A DNA stretch of 20,574 bases from an uncultured Clostridia bacterium (GCA_947177695.1 CAMWVO010000003.1:1-20574), one strand, 5' to 3'. Numbered from the stretch's first letter, positions 6,529 through 13,529 are shown. Notes: generated by a model from the sequence alone, not told the origin. Program-made: numbers and translations.

Positions 6529-7198
6529 AGGCAACTGCTACTATATTTCCGACGGCGTGACGGGGCTGCTTATCGAGTGCGGTATTCGGTACACTGACAT
6601 AATGAGGGGACTGGATTACAACGTCGGCAATATCAACGAGGTGCTGGTCTCCCATGCGCACAAAGATCATTCCCTGTGCGCCGCCGAAATGGCGGAGATG
6701 GGGTTTGAAATGCTTATGCCGGAAGAAACTGCGGCAGCGTTGGGACTGACCGATCACCCCTGTGTTGCCCTTGCGGTGCCGTCAAAGCAGTACAATGTCG
6801 GTACTTTTGGCATTGTGCCTTTCCCGCTTGTGCACTATAACACGGACGGCAGCGAGTGTCCCTGCTTCGGGTATCTGATCGCAAGCTCCGCAACGCGGGA
6901 AAAGCTTCTTTTTGCAACCGATACGGCGTACATAAAAAATCGCTTTCGGGGACTTACTCACATTATGATCGAGGTCAATTATATCGGCGGTATGGTGGAC
7001 TGTGAGGGCATTCCCGAGGTTGAGAAGCGGCGGTTAAAGTCCCACATGAGCCTTGAAACGGCGGTGCAGTTTCTGGAGAGTACCGACCTTTCCGCGCTTA
7101 AAGCGATCTATGCCATTCACGGTAGCGAGACCCGAAGCGACAGGGACGAGGTTTATCGTGCGCTTGCGCCTTATGCAGCGGAGGTGGTTGTGGGGTGA
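6497..7198 (+). CDS. Metallo-beta-lactamase-fold hydrolase of the phage recombination module
   Basis: The 233-residue protein opens with MQIKILATGSKGNCYYI, the YycJ-like N-terminus, and carries the zinc-binding HxHxDH motif as SHAHKDH (H53, H55, D57, H58). A later His in PLVHYN, an Asp in ATDTAY and the C-terminal HGSE add expected ligands. YycJ-like proteins are linked to DNA end processing or mismatch repair, and phage versions commonly sit behind annealing recombinases. AAGGGTGATGAAA precedes ATG 6497; ATG 6491 is also possible. It overlaps the previous gene by 32 bases, so translation is coupled. A nuclease role is inferred. Confidence 0.85.
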   Translation: MQIKILATGSKGNCYYISDGVTGLLIECGIRYTDIMRGLDYNVGNINEVLVSHAHKDHSLCAAEMAEMGFEMLMPEETAAALGLTDHPCVALAVPSKQYNVGTFGIVPFPLVHYNTDGSECPCFGYLIASSATREKLLFATDTAYIKNRFRGLTHIMIEVNYIGGMVDCEGIPEVEKRRLKSHMSLETAVQFLESTDLSALKAIYAIHGSETRSDRDEVYRALAPYAAEVVVG

Positions 7199-7362
7199 GT
7201 AATTACGATTATTTACGCAGCTTGCCGCTTGAAGAAATGGCAGAAAAGTTCATGGACGGTGAGTGGTGCGATAGTCATTGTGAATTGTGCGCTGATAACG
7301 GCGAAAATTGTTGCGTTAAATGTATGACTGCGTGGCTCGAATCTGAAAGAGAAACAGGGTGA
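7195..7362 (+). CDS. Small Cys-rich phage protein
   Basis: GTG at 7195 overlaps the stop of the hydrolase gene (GTGA), and GGAGGTGG lies seven bases upstream. The 55-residue product starts MSNYDYLRSLPLEEMAEKFM and then has a dense Cys/His segment, CDSHCELCADNGENCCVKC, followed by MTAWLE. This fits a small zinc-binding fold with six cysteines and one histidine, of the kind found beside phage replication genes. The next gene starts four bases after its stop. It is easily missed because of its length and GTG start. Function unknown. Confidence 0.75.
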   Translation: MSNYDYLRSLPLEEMAEKFMDGEWCDSHCELCADNGENCCVKCMTAWLESERETG

Positions 7363-7366
7363 TATA

Positions 7367-8146
7367 GTGGGCGGTTTTATAGTACTTGATAGAAGCATTA
7401 TAGAATGGCGGTGGTTCAAGAACGCTAATGTCTTTCGGGTGTTTGTTTACTTGGTTTTAAAAGCCAATTACAAGCCGTGTGATTTTGAAAACATGACGAT
7501 TAAAAGAGGGCAAATTGTCACAAGTTATCCGAAAATTTCAGACGCTTTAGGTATTACCGAAGCACAGGCAAGAACGGCTATTAACAATCTCAAAAAAACA
7601 GGTGAGATAACAGTCAACGCAACGTCAAAATTCAGCGTAGTTACGATAATTAATTACGATAAGTACCAATGTACTGACAGACAGAATAACAGTCAAATAA
7701 CAGACAAAGAACAGTCAAACGACAGTCAGATAACAGTCAAAAATCAGACAGATAACAGTCAAATAACAGCAATAAAACAATATAAACAAATAAACAAAGA
7801 AAACAAGAAAAATAATACCCCCTTACCCCCTAAAGGGGGAGAGACGGCGGACAATAGCTTTGAAAAGTTTTGGAAAGCCTATCCGAGAAAAAAAGCAAAA
7901 GATGCCGCATTAAGGGCGTGGAAAAAGCTGAAGCCCGACGAAAATTTGCTGAATGTTATCCTTGCAGCCATTGAACAGCAAAAACAGTCAGACCAATGGC
8001 GAAAGGATAAAGGGCAGTATATTCCATATCCCGCTACTTGGCTTAATGGCAGACGTTGGGAGGACGTTGAAAATGACTGCGATACAGGAAATGTTAAATC
8101 AAATCAGGGAGAAAGCGAAACTCCCAAATACGGAACGACGTTCTGA
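7367..8146 (+). CDS. Phage replication initiator (winged-helix, DnaD/O-like)
   Basis: The N-terminal domain (to about residue 105) is a replisome-organizer type winged helix: LDRSIIEWRWFKNANVFRVF, then RGQIVTSYPKISDALGITEA and RTAINNLKKTGEI. A low-complexity linker rich in N, Q, S, T and K follows, which contains a five-fold DNA repeat at 7686-7769. The C-terminal domain, FEKFWKAYPRKKAKDAALRAW to the PATWLNGRRWEDV end, is the module seen in many phage initiators and probably contacts the helicase loader encoded next. It would bind origin DNA and recruit DnaC/DnaB. GTG 7367 follows AGGGTGATATA. The 3' end overlaps the helicase loader by 74 bases. Confidence 0.85.
   Translation: MGGFIVLDRSIIEWRWFKNANVFRVFVYLVLKANYKPCDFENMTIKRGQIVTSYPKISDALGITEAQARTAINNLKKTGEITVNATSKFSVVTIINYDKYQCTDRQNNSQITDKEQSNDSQITVKNQTDNSQITAIKQYKQINKENKKNNTPLPPKGGETADNSFEKFWKAYPRKKAKDAALRAWKKLKPDENLLNVILAAIEQQKQSDQWRKDKGQYIPYPATWLNGRRWEDVENDCDTGNVKSNQGESETPKYGTTF
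7607..7769 (+). repeat. Iteron-like ACAGTCA repeats, predicted phage replication origin
   Basis: ACAGTCA occurs at 7610, 7689, 7711, 7722, 7733 and 7755. The last five are spaced 22, 11, 11 and 22 bases, close to whole helical turns. A longer unit, ATAACAGTCAAATAACAG, is exact at 7686-7703 and 7752-7769. The copies are read in all three frames of the gene (TV, NSQ, QS), so DNA rather than peptide is conserved. An A/T-rich stretch (7770-7816) follows and could be the unwinding region. Iterons inside the initiator gene are the lambda O arrangement. Confidence 0.7.
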
Positions 8147-8870
8147 CACAAGCGCAAATGCTGAACAGTGGAGGTGTGAACAGCTCAATAGAATTGCTGA
8201 AAAAATGCCCGAAATAAGCGGTTTCAGTTGCACCGCCTGCGGCGACATAGGCGGCAAATATGAGATCATAAACGGCGGCTATATAAGCTGGACACCCTGC
8301 CCTCATTGTGCCAATATTCGCAAAGGTTTTTATCTGCTGAAAAAAAGCGGGCTTGCAGACAAGACCTTTGACAGCTTCAAAACGGCTGCCGAATGGCAAA
8401 AGGGGCTGCTCGGAAAGGTCAGTGCATACACAAGTTCGGAGGACAGTTGGCTCTATATGGGTGGTCAGAGTGGCTGCGGCAAGACGCATTTATGTACCGC
8501 TGCGGTTCGGGAACTGATTTTAAGCAAAAATGTTTCGGCAAGGCTTTTTAAGTGGGTAGAGGACGCGCGATTACTGAAAGCTCTCGCAAATGACAGCAGC
8601 TATATTTCCGAGATAGACAGATTTCGAACGGCAACGATCCTGTACATAGATGATTTGTTCAAGGGCGGTGTGACTGCTGCTGATTTAAAGCTTGCGTATG
8701 ATATTCTCGATTATCGTTACCGTCATAATCTGCGGACAATCATATCAAGCGAGATGTTTCTTGATGAAATTATCGGCAAGGACGAGGCTTTGGGCGGTCG
8801 CATAAAAGAAATGTCAGAGGATTTTTCGCTGAATATCACCCGTGACAAGGGTAAAAATTACAGACTTTGA
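8073..8870 (+). CDS. DnaC-like helicase loader ATPase
   Basis: The 265-residue protein loads the replicative DnaB-type helicase onto the phage origin. An N-terminal zinc-binding part has C53xxC56 and C76xxC79; the AAA+ core follows with Walker A GQSGCGKTH (131-139), a sensor-like region and Walker B ILYIDDLF (D193, D194), then ISSEMFLDEII and the arginine-bearing C-terminus RDKGKNYRL. Start ATG 8073 is seven bases after GGGAGGACG within the initiator gene, whose last 74 bases it overlaps in another frame. This pairing of initiator and loader is standard in Firmicutes phages. A DnaB of its own is not encoded, so the host helicase is probably used. Confidence 0.88.
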   Translation: MTAIQEMLNQIREKAKLPNTERRSDTSANAEQWRCEQLNRIAEKMPEISGFSCTACGDIGGKYEIINGGYISWTPCPHCANIRKGFYLLKKSGLADKTFDSFKTAAEWQKGLLGKVSAYTSSEDSWLYMGGQSGCGKTHLCTAAVRELILSKNVSARLFKWVEDARLLKALANDSSYISEIDRFRTATILYIDDLFKGGVTAADLKLAYDILDYRYRHNLRTIISSEMFLDEIIGKDEALGGRIKEMSEDFSLNITRDKGKNYRL

Positions 8871-8889
8871 ATTAGGAGGACAAATCATA

Positions 8890-9306
8890 ATGGAAATAAG
8901 TTTTACCGTTCTCGGTAAGCCGCAGGGCAAAGCCCGTCCAAGATTTAGAAAAAATTGTAAAAAACCGTACACGCCAAAAGCTACAAGTGATTATGAAGAA
9001 CACGTTAGGCTTAGTTATATTCAAAGCTGTGGAAATGTGCGGCTTTCGGGTGAGATAGAGGCGCATATTATAGCTTTTTTTCCTATACCCAAAAGTACGT
9101 CTAAATCCAAACTGGCGGCTATTAACGAGGGAAAAATAAGCCCTACCGTAAAGCCTGACGTGGATAATATCATAAAGTCGGTGCTTGACGCTCTCAATGG
9201 ACTTGCTTACAAGGACGATTCGGCTGTGGTAAGAGTATCTGCATGGAAAAAATATTCGGAGTCTCCAAGGGTCATAGTGAGGTTGATCGGGGATCTTGAT
9301 AACTAA
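8890..9306 (+). CDS. rusA: RusA-family Holliday junction resolvase
   Basis: RusA enzymes are dimeric, magnesium-dependent nucleases that cut four-way DNA junctions. The 138-residue product has the family's opening, FTVLGKPQGKARPRFRK, and the catalytic stretch KPDVDNIIKSVLDALNGLAY followed by KDD, with D90, D92 and D100 as likely metal ligands and Lys96 in the usual place. Length is typical. TTAGGAGGACA precedes ATG 8890 by nine bases. Placed after the helicase loader, it closes the replication/recombination block and would resolve branched replication intermediates before packaging. Confidence 0.93.
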   Translation: MEISFTVLGKPQGKARPRFRKNCKKPYTPKATSDYEEHVRLSYIQSCGNVRLSGEIEAHIIAFFPIPKSTSKSKLAAINEGKISPTVKPDVDNIIKSVLDALNGLAYKDDSAVVRVSAWKKYSESPRVIVRLIGDLDN

Positions 9307-9324
9307 AAAGGAGAATTACGAGCA

Positions 9325-10491
9325 ATGGGGAGTGAAAAGGAAAAAGAACTGACTATGGGCAGCCTGTTCGACGGCAGCGACGGCTTTCCCCTTGCGGCGG
9401 AAATGTGCGGCATAACGCCCGTGTGGGCTTCGGAAATAGACCCGTTCTGCGTGGCGGTCACGTCAAAGCGTTTCCCGAACATGAAGCATTTGGGGGACAT
9501 CACAAAAATAAACGGAGGGTCGATCACGCCAGTGAATATAATAACATTCGGCAGTCCCTGTCAGGATCTATCGGTTGCGGGAAACCGCGCGGGACTGGAC
9601 GGCAGCCGTTCATCGCTTTTTCTTGAGGCGATACGGATTTTTAAAGAAATGAGGGAGTCTACAAATGGAATATATCCAAACATCGTTGTTTGGGAAAACG
9701 TCCCCGGAGCCTACAGCAGTCACAAAGGAGAAGATTTCCGACGGGTGCTTGAAGAAATCGCGGGAATTGCAGACCCCACCGTGTCAGTTCCTCGACCTGC
9801 GGGCGGGAAATGGAACTCTTGCGGGTGCATTATGGGAGACGGTTACAGCATTGCCTGGCGTACCTTGGACGCTGAATACTGGGGAGTCCCCCAAAGACGT
9901 AAAAGAATCTTTCTTGTCGCAGATTTTGGAGACCTCCGCGCCCCGGAAATATTATTTAAGCGCGCGGGCTTGCGAGGGGATTTTAAGGCGTGCGGAGAAG
10001 CGCGGGAAAGAGCTTCCGCCGCTTCTGAAAGCGGTTTTGGAGTATCAGATTTCGCGTATGCCATAGGCAACGGACAGGCTGATAATACGGGTTTACATAA
10101 GGTTGCGGGCGCGCTGAATTGTATGCACGACCAACAGTCAGTTATATTTGAAAATCATAGAAGAGACAGCAGATATAACGGTCCGTTAGATGTTGCTCCT
10201 ACGGCTACTGCACAATATGGAACAGGCGGAAATAATACACCTAACTTCCTGAGGAAATCGACGAGATGTTCCCCGACTACTCCATTTATCCGAATTGTGA
10301 TTATGCGATCGGGTTTCTTACCAGAGGCTGCCCGAATAAATGTCCGTGGTGCTATGTACCACGGAAAGAGGGCGCTATCAGACCCTATCGTAACTGGCGG
10401 CAGCTTGTACGTCCCGATACGGACAAGCTCGTGCTTATGGATAACAACATTCTTGCCTGCGATTACGGTATTAAACAGCTTGCGGAAATAG
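9325..10491 (+). CDS. C5-cytosine DNA methyltransferase, 3' part replaced by out-of-frame radical SAM sequence
   Basis: The N-terminal part is a proper C5-cytosine methyltransferase: SAM-binding SLFDGSDGF (13-21), the catalytic PCQ (78-80) in FGSPCQDLS, ENV (124-126) and QRRKR (190-194) in YWGVPQRRKRIF. Residues up to about 306 (TAQYGTGGNNTP) match the usual target-recognition part. After that the expected motifs IX and X (RLTPxExxRLQGFP and the C-terminal GNxV) are missing, and about 80 residues read a different frame of the downstream radical SAM gene. Loss of motif X normally abolishes SAM binding, so the enzyme is probably inactive. AAGGAG precedes ATG 9325; ATG 9355 is an alternative. 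A second gene overlaps it at 9665-10066. Confidence 0.85.
   Translation: MGSEKEKELTMGSLFDGSDGFPLAAEMCGITPVWASEIDPFCVAVTSKRFPNMKHLGDITKINGGSITPVNIITFGSPCQDLSVAGNRAGLDGSRSSLFLEAIRIFKEMRESTNGIYPNIVVWENVPGAYSSHKGEDFRRVLEEIAGIADPTVSVPRPAGGKWNSCGCIMGDGYSIAWRTLDAEYWGVPQRRKRIFLVADFGDLRAPEILFKRAGLRGDFKACGEARERASAASESGFGVSDFAYAIGNGQADNTGLHKVAGALNCMHDQQSVIFENHRRDSRYNGPLDVAPTATAQYGTGGNNTPNFLRKSTRCSPTTPFIRIVIMRSGFLPEAARINVRGAMYHGKRALSDPIVTGGSLYVPIRTSSCLWITTFLPAITVLNSLRK
9665..10066 (+). CDS. Overlapping gene inside the C5-methyltransferase, unknown function
   Basis: In a second frame, ATG at 9665 follows GGGAG at seven bases and opens 133 codons fully within the methyltransferase. The product begins MEYIQTSLFGKTSPEPTAV, has a middle part with PCQFLDLRAGNG, and ends LSQILETSAPRKYYLSARAC followed by EGILRRAEKRGKELPPLLKA. 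I recall proteins of this pattern from Clostridia phages, where they also overlap C5-methyltransferases. The frame stays open across the methyltransferase motif VIII region, so both proteins constrain the same DNA. Lys/Arg-rich helical C-terminus may bind nucleic acid or the methyltransferase. Function is unknown. Confidence 0.6.
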   Translation: MEYIQTSLFGKTSPEPTAVTKEKISDGCLKKSRELQTPPCQFLDLRAGNGTLAGALWETVTALPGVPWTLNTGESPKDVKESFLSQILETSAPRKYYLSARACEGILRRAEKRGKELPPLLKAVLEYQISRMP

Positions 10492-10931
10492 CCGATACTG
10501 AATACCGTATTGACCTTAATCAAGGTATGGACATTCGGCTGCTGACCGATGATATTTGCAAAATATTAAAGCGGCTGCATTGGATAAATTATATTCGCTT
10601 TTCATGCGATACGGAATTGCAGCTTCCGTATTTTGAAAAGGCGGCGGAAATGTTTGACCGTCACAAAATCCCAAAAGCAAGAGTTTTTATTTATTTGCTT
10701 GTGCGTTCCGATCTGAACGAAGCAGATCGCCGCGTTCAGCGGCTTAACGAAATTTACCGAAGTTTTAATTTATATGCACAACCCGAACGTAACGACAGCA
10801 AAGGTATTATTCCGAATGCTGCACAGCTTGAATTTGCACAAAGATACGTTTACGGACGGAGCTATAAAAAAGAAAACTGGCGGGAATATTGCGTAAGGAG
10901 AAATTTAATATATACGAAAGGAAATAAATAA
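10266..10931 (+). pseudogene. Radical SAM protein lacking its N-terminal part
   Basis: The 221-residue frame carries the 4Fe-4S motif as GCPNKCPWC (C22, C26, C29) followed by DNNILACD and LNQGMDIRLLTDD, a radical SAM barrel of the type found in gut phages. In that family as I remember it, the cysteine motif is preceded by about 85-100 residues. Here the family-like residues LPEEIDE continue upstream of the ATG to 10245, and a TAA stop stands directly before them. The missing 5' part was evidently removed by the same deletion that cut the methyltransferase. GAGGAA ahead of ATG 10266 could still allow translation of the barrel, so residual function is not excluded. Confidence 0.75.
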
Positions 10932-11423
10932 ATGAACGAGAAATTTTTGTCCCGCGGCAAGCGGGAAGATACCGAAAAGTGGGTAGAGGGCTACTATGTA
11001 GAACTCCCCGAAGATCAGCACGGAAAGAAGCTTCACCTCATTATTGGTCTTGACGGTCAGTATAACAGAATTATTCCCGAAACTGTTGGACAATATACAG
11101 GCAAAGAATTACATGGAGAAAAGCTTTTTGTGGGAGACATTGTTGAAGATTACGAAGATTATGACGATAAATGGGGGTATCCTGCTACAAATTATGCAAG
11201 GTCTGTTATTATTTGGGACGAAGAAAACTTTTGTTATGCTTTTAATACAGACGGATATATTCAACCGTTTAGCGATTGGGAATGGGAAACTACAACAAAA
11301 ATTGGTAATATCCACGACAATAAGCAAATGCTCAGTCGTGCGGATATGCCCATTTCCAACGATGTTTTTCAGCCTGTTCTTCAACCCGCAACACCTGAGA
11401 ATTTTGAGATTTCACCCGCGTAA
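10932..11423 (+). CDS. YopX-family protein (first copy)
   Basis: The 163-residue product has the YopX hallmarks: a beta-rich N-terminus (FLSRGKREDTEKWVEGYYV), the GQYTGKE...LFVGDIVED segment in the middle, a VIIWDEENFCYAF strand pair and the closing IGNIHDN motif. YopX proteins are small beta-barrel-like phage proteins of unknown activity, first named in SPbeta. The ATG follows the previous stop at once, with GGAAA upstream. About 40 extra residues after IGNIHDN (LSRADMPISNDVFQPVL onward) are not part of the family and may be a local extension. The next gene is a second member. Confidence 0.85.
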   Translation: MNEKFLSRGKREDTEKWVEGYYVELPEDQHGKKLHLIIGLDGQYNRIIPETVGQYTGKELHGEKLFVGDIVEDYEDYDDKWGYPATNYARSVIIWDEENFCYAFNTDGYIQPFSDWEWETTTKIGNIHDNKQMLSRADMPISNDVFQPVLQPATPENFEISPA

Positions 11424-11442
11424 ATGACTGGAGGAAAAGAAA

Positions 11443-11889
11443 ATGTGTAAAAATTTGTGCAGAGGAAAAACAACGCCCAAAAGTGATTTTGTGGAATTTA
11501 ACAATATATGGGTTGAGGGTGATCTGATACACTCGCGGAAGTCGTGTTACATACACCCTCTTGCAAATGCTGTTAAAGTCAACGGAGAACTTGGAAAACT
11601 TATTATAATGCACGAAGTTGACCCATCAACCCTCGGTTGGTACACGGGCAAAAACGACAAGAACGGCAGAGAAGTTTTCGAGGGAGACATTGTGCGGGTG
11701 AAAAAGTTTAATAACAATCCTATAATCGGCAAAGTTGTTTTCAACGAAAATACAGCAGGGTTTGAAGTTTGGTGGAACATAGTCGTGGGCGCATACGGAG
11801 AAAAAGCAACACGAAAAGAAAATTTTGCGGTATGCGGTCAAATGGAGGTTATCGGAAACATTTACGATACCCCCGAGTTACTGAAATGA
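11443..11889 (+). CDS. YopX-family protein (second copy)
   Basis: The 148-residue product shares with its neighbour the order WVEGDLI, LGWYTGKNDKNG, FEGDIVRVKK, a VVFNENTAGFEVWW strand pair and the end motif VIGNIYDTPELL, so both belong to YopX. Outside these motifs the two diverge strongly, which argues for separate acquisition or old duplication rather than a recent copy. GGAGGAAAAGAAA precedes the ATG. The N-terminus has two Cys (C2, C6) and the segment SRKSCYIHPLA is typical of this subgroup. Function unknown. Confidence 0.88.
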   Translation: MCKNLCRGKTTPKSDFVEFNNIWVEGDLIHSRKSCYIHPLANAVKVNGELGKLIIMHEVDPSTLGWYTGKNDKNGREVFEGDIVRVKKFNNNPIIGKVVFNENTAGFEVWWNIVVGAYGEKATRKENFAVCGQMEVIGNIYDTPELLK

Positions 11890-11902
11890 TTGGAGGATAA
11901 AA

Positions 11903-12292
11903 ATGGTAAATGACGAAATTTTGAGAAAGCTTTTTAAGGCTTTCCCTTATGCGATAATCAATAGGAACTTGGAATTTGTGGCAAACCCAAATCCTAAAGT
12001 TAATTCGTACTTTATTTTAAGCGGCATTGGAACGGAGCAGCAAGTGCAAGGTAAGCTTCTTGAATGGCTATCGAGGGAAGCTTCAAGCAGCCTGCACTAT
12101 AAGAACAATGCTTATAATGATAAAGCCCATAAGTATCACAGGGACGGAATAAACAGATTTCTCGGTACGAATTTTACTCACGAGGATATGGAACTGATTT
12201 ACTCCAAGCTTGGAAACAGCGTAAATCGAGAGCTGACGATAAAATTTATTCAAAGCGGATTTGATATGAAAATCCTTAATGCTGAAAATTGA
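11903..12292 (+). CDS. Conserved-looking phage protein of unknown function
   Basis: The 129-residue protein starts at an ATG preceded by GGAGGATAAAA. It is mainly helical, with RKLFKAFPYAIINRNLEFVA at the N-terminus, a middle LLEWLSREASSSLHYKN and a C-terminal GINRFLGTNFTHEDMELIY. It has no signal peptide, membrane span or metal motif. A+T content is visibly higher than in the replication genes, like the YopX block. I do not recognise a named family. Confidence 0.7.
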   Translation: MVNDEILRKLFKAFPYAIINRNLEFVANPNPKVNSYFILSGIGTEQQVQGKLLEWLSREASSSLHYKNNAYNDKAHKYHRDGINRFLGTNFTHEDMELIYSKLGNSVNRELTIKFIQSGFDMKILNAEN

Positions 12293-12306
12293 AAGGAGAA
12301 AACGAA

Positions 12307-12732
12307 ATGAATGAAAATGTTAAAAAATGGGTTGAACGGCTTGACGGCAGAGAATACGGCAATGAACTTACAAGCGACGAAATAACAGAGCTTGAAGCTT
12401 TGGGACTGGTCGTTGTTTTCGGCGCAAGCGACGATTTTTGCGAGTTCAGCGGGGCGATAGACGACGAGGTCGGCTGCTTTGGCGGTGGAGATATTTACGT
12501 CAATGCAGAGGGCTTGATCGCAAACAATATGGATATGTTCGACAGCTTTATTCCCGAAAGCAGCCCCGATTATGTTCATATCAAGGCTTGTTGGGACTGC
12601 GACGGGTATTCTTGGGCTTATGAAACGGACATACCACACGAAAACTTTGAAATATTCGACGACGGTGATCCGTACTGTCGGGGCATTGTTTTCAGCATTG
12701 CCGATATGTCGAAAGGGGAGAGTGTAAAATGA
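12307..12732 (+). CDS. Acidic phage protein of unknown function
   Basis: ATG 12307 follows AAAGGAG at eight bases and gives a strongly acidic protein of 141 residues. Residues 35-80 hold a patterned core (LVVVFGASDDFCEFSGAIDD, then GGGDIYVNAEGLI) that I associate with a widespread but unnamed phage family; the second half includes KACWDCDGYSWAYETDIPHE and FEIFDDGDPYCRGIVF. The high charge could point to a DNA-mimic or inhibitor role, but there is no direct support. Its stop overlaps the next ATG by four bases (ATGA). Confidence 0.75.
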   Translation: MNENVKKWVERLDGREYGNELTSDEITELEALGLVVVFGASDDFCEFSGAIDDEVGCFGGGDIYVNAEGLIANNMDMFDSFIPESSPDYVHIKACWDCDGYSWAYETDIPHENFEIFDDGDPYCRGIVFSIADMSKGESVK

Positions 12733-13517
12733 ACAAAACAAAAATAGAATGGTGTAACTTTACGTGGAATCCTGTTACAGGGTGTTTACATACTTGTGAA
12801 TACTGCTACGCCAGGAGAATCGCAAACAGGTTTGACGCAAAGGCTATTGACGGAAACCCGCTGCCGGGTGGTCTCCACATTCTGGAGGACAAGTTGAAAT
12901 CCACGCCGTTTCCGTTTGGGTTTGAGCCTGCCTTGCACCGCTACCGCCTTGATGAACCGCAAAAGCAGACCAAGCCCTGTACGATTTTTGTCTGCTCAAT
13001 GGCTGACCTTTTTGGGGAATGGGTACCTGACGAGTGGATAGAGGCTGTATTTGCGGCTTGCAAGAAAGCTCCGCAGCACAGGTACTTGTTCCTCACGAAA
13101 AACCCGCAGAGATATATTGAGCTTGAAAGACGTTTTATGCTTCCGCACAGTAACAATATGTGGTACGGCACAACTGCCACAAATAACGAGCAGTTTTCTA
13201 AGGCGGTAAACTCTTTCGGGAAGCTTTCGTCGAAAACAAAAACGTTTCTTAGCGTAGAGCCTATTTTGGAAAATATCAATGCAGTTGGTGTACGCACACC
13301 GAAAAAAGGGTTCTGTGCATTAGCGTTTATTTTTGGTTGGGTAATTATCGGCGCAGAAACAGGAAACAGTAAAAACAAGGTAATTCCTGAAAAAGCGTGG
13401 ATTGACAGTATTTGCAATGCCGCAGACGAAACTGAAATACCCGTCTTTATGAAAGACAGCCTTATCCCCATTGTGGGCGAGGAGAATATGCGGCGGGAGT
13501 TTCCGTGGGAAAGATAG
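12729..13517 (+). CDS. DUF5131 / phage Gp37-Gp68-like protein with radical SAM-type cysteines
   Basis: The 262-residue protein opens KTKIEWCNFTWNPVTGC and continues with the C19xxxC23xxC26 pattern, then FVCSMADLFGEWVPDEWI, YLFLTKNPQRY, WYGTTATN, FLSVEPIL and VIIGAETG; these blocks in this order define the Gp37/Gp68-like family (DUF5131). The Cys spacing is the one that holds a 4Fe-4S cluster in radical SAM enzymes, and the family is thought to be related, though no reaction is known. Length is normal and all blocks are intact. AAAGGGGAG precedes the ATG, and the start is coupled to the acidic protein before it. Confidence 0.88.
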   Translation: MNKTKIEWCNFTWNPVTGCLHTCEYCYARRIANRFDAKAIDGNPLPGGLHILEDKLKSTPFPFGFEPALHRYRLDEPQKQTKPCTIFVCSMADLFGEWVPDEWIEAVFAACKKAPQHRYLFLTKNPQRYIELERRFMLPHSNNMWYGTTATNNEQFSKAVNSFGKLSSKTKTFLSVEPILENINAVGVRTPKKGFCALAFIFGWVIIGAETGNSKNKVIPEKAWIDSICNAADETEIPVFMKDSLIPIVGEENMRREFPWER

Positions 13518-13529
13518 GAGGAAAATAAA

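Noticed and set aside
7826..7839. CCCCC-TAAA-GGGGG hairpin within the initiator gene as a terminator
   Set aside because: No T-run follows and it lies in coding sequence. It encodes the PPKGGE linker peptide that I have seen often in proteins of gut Firmicutes phages, so it is more likely a repeated linker element.
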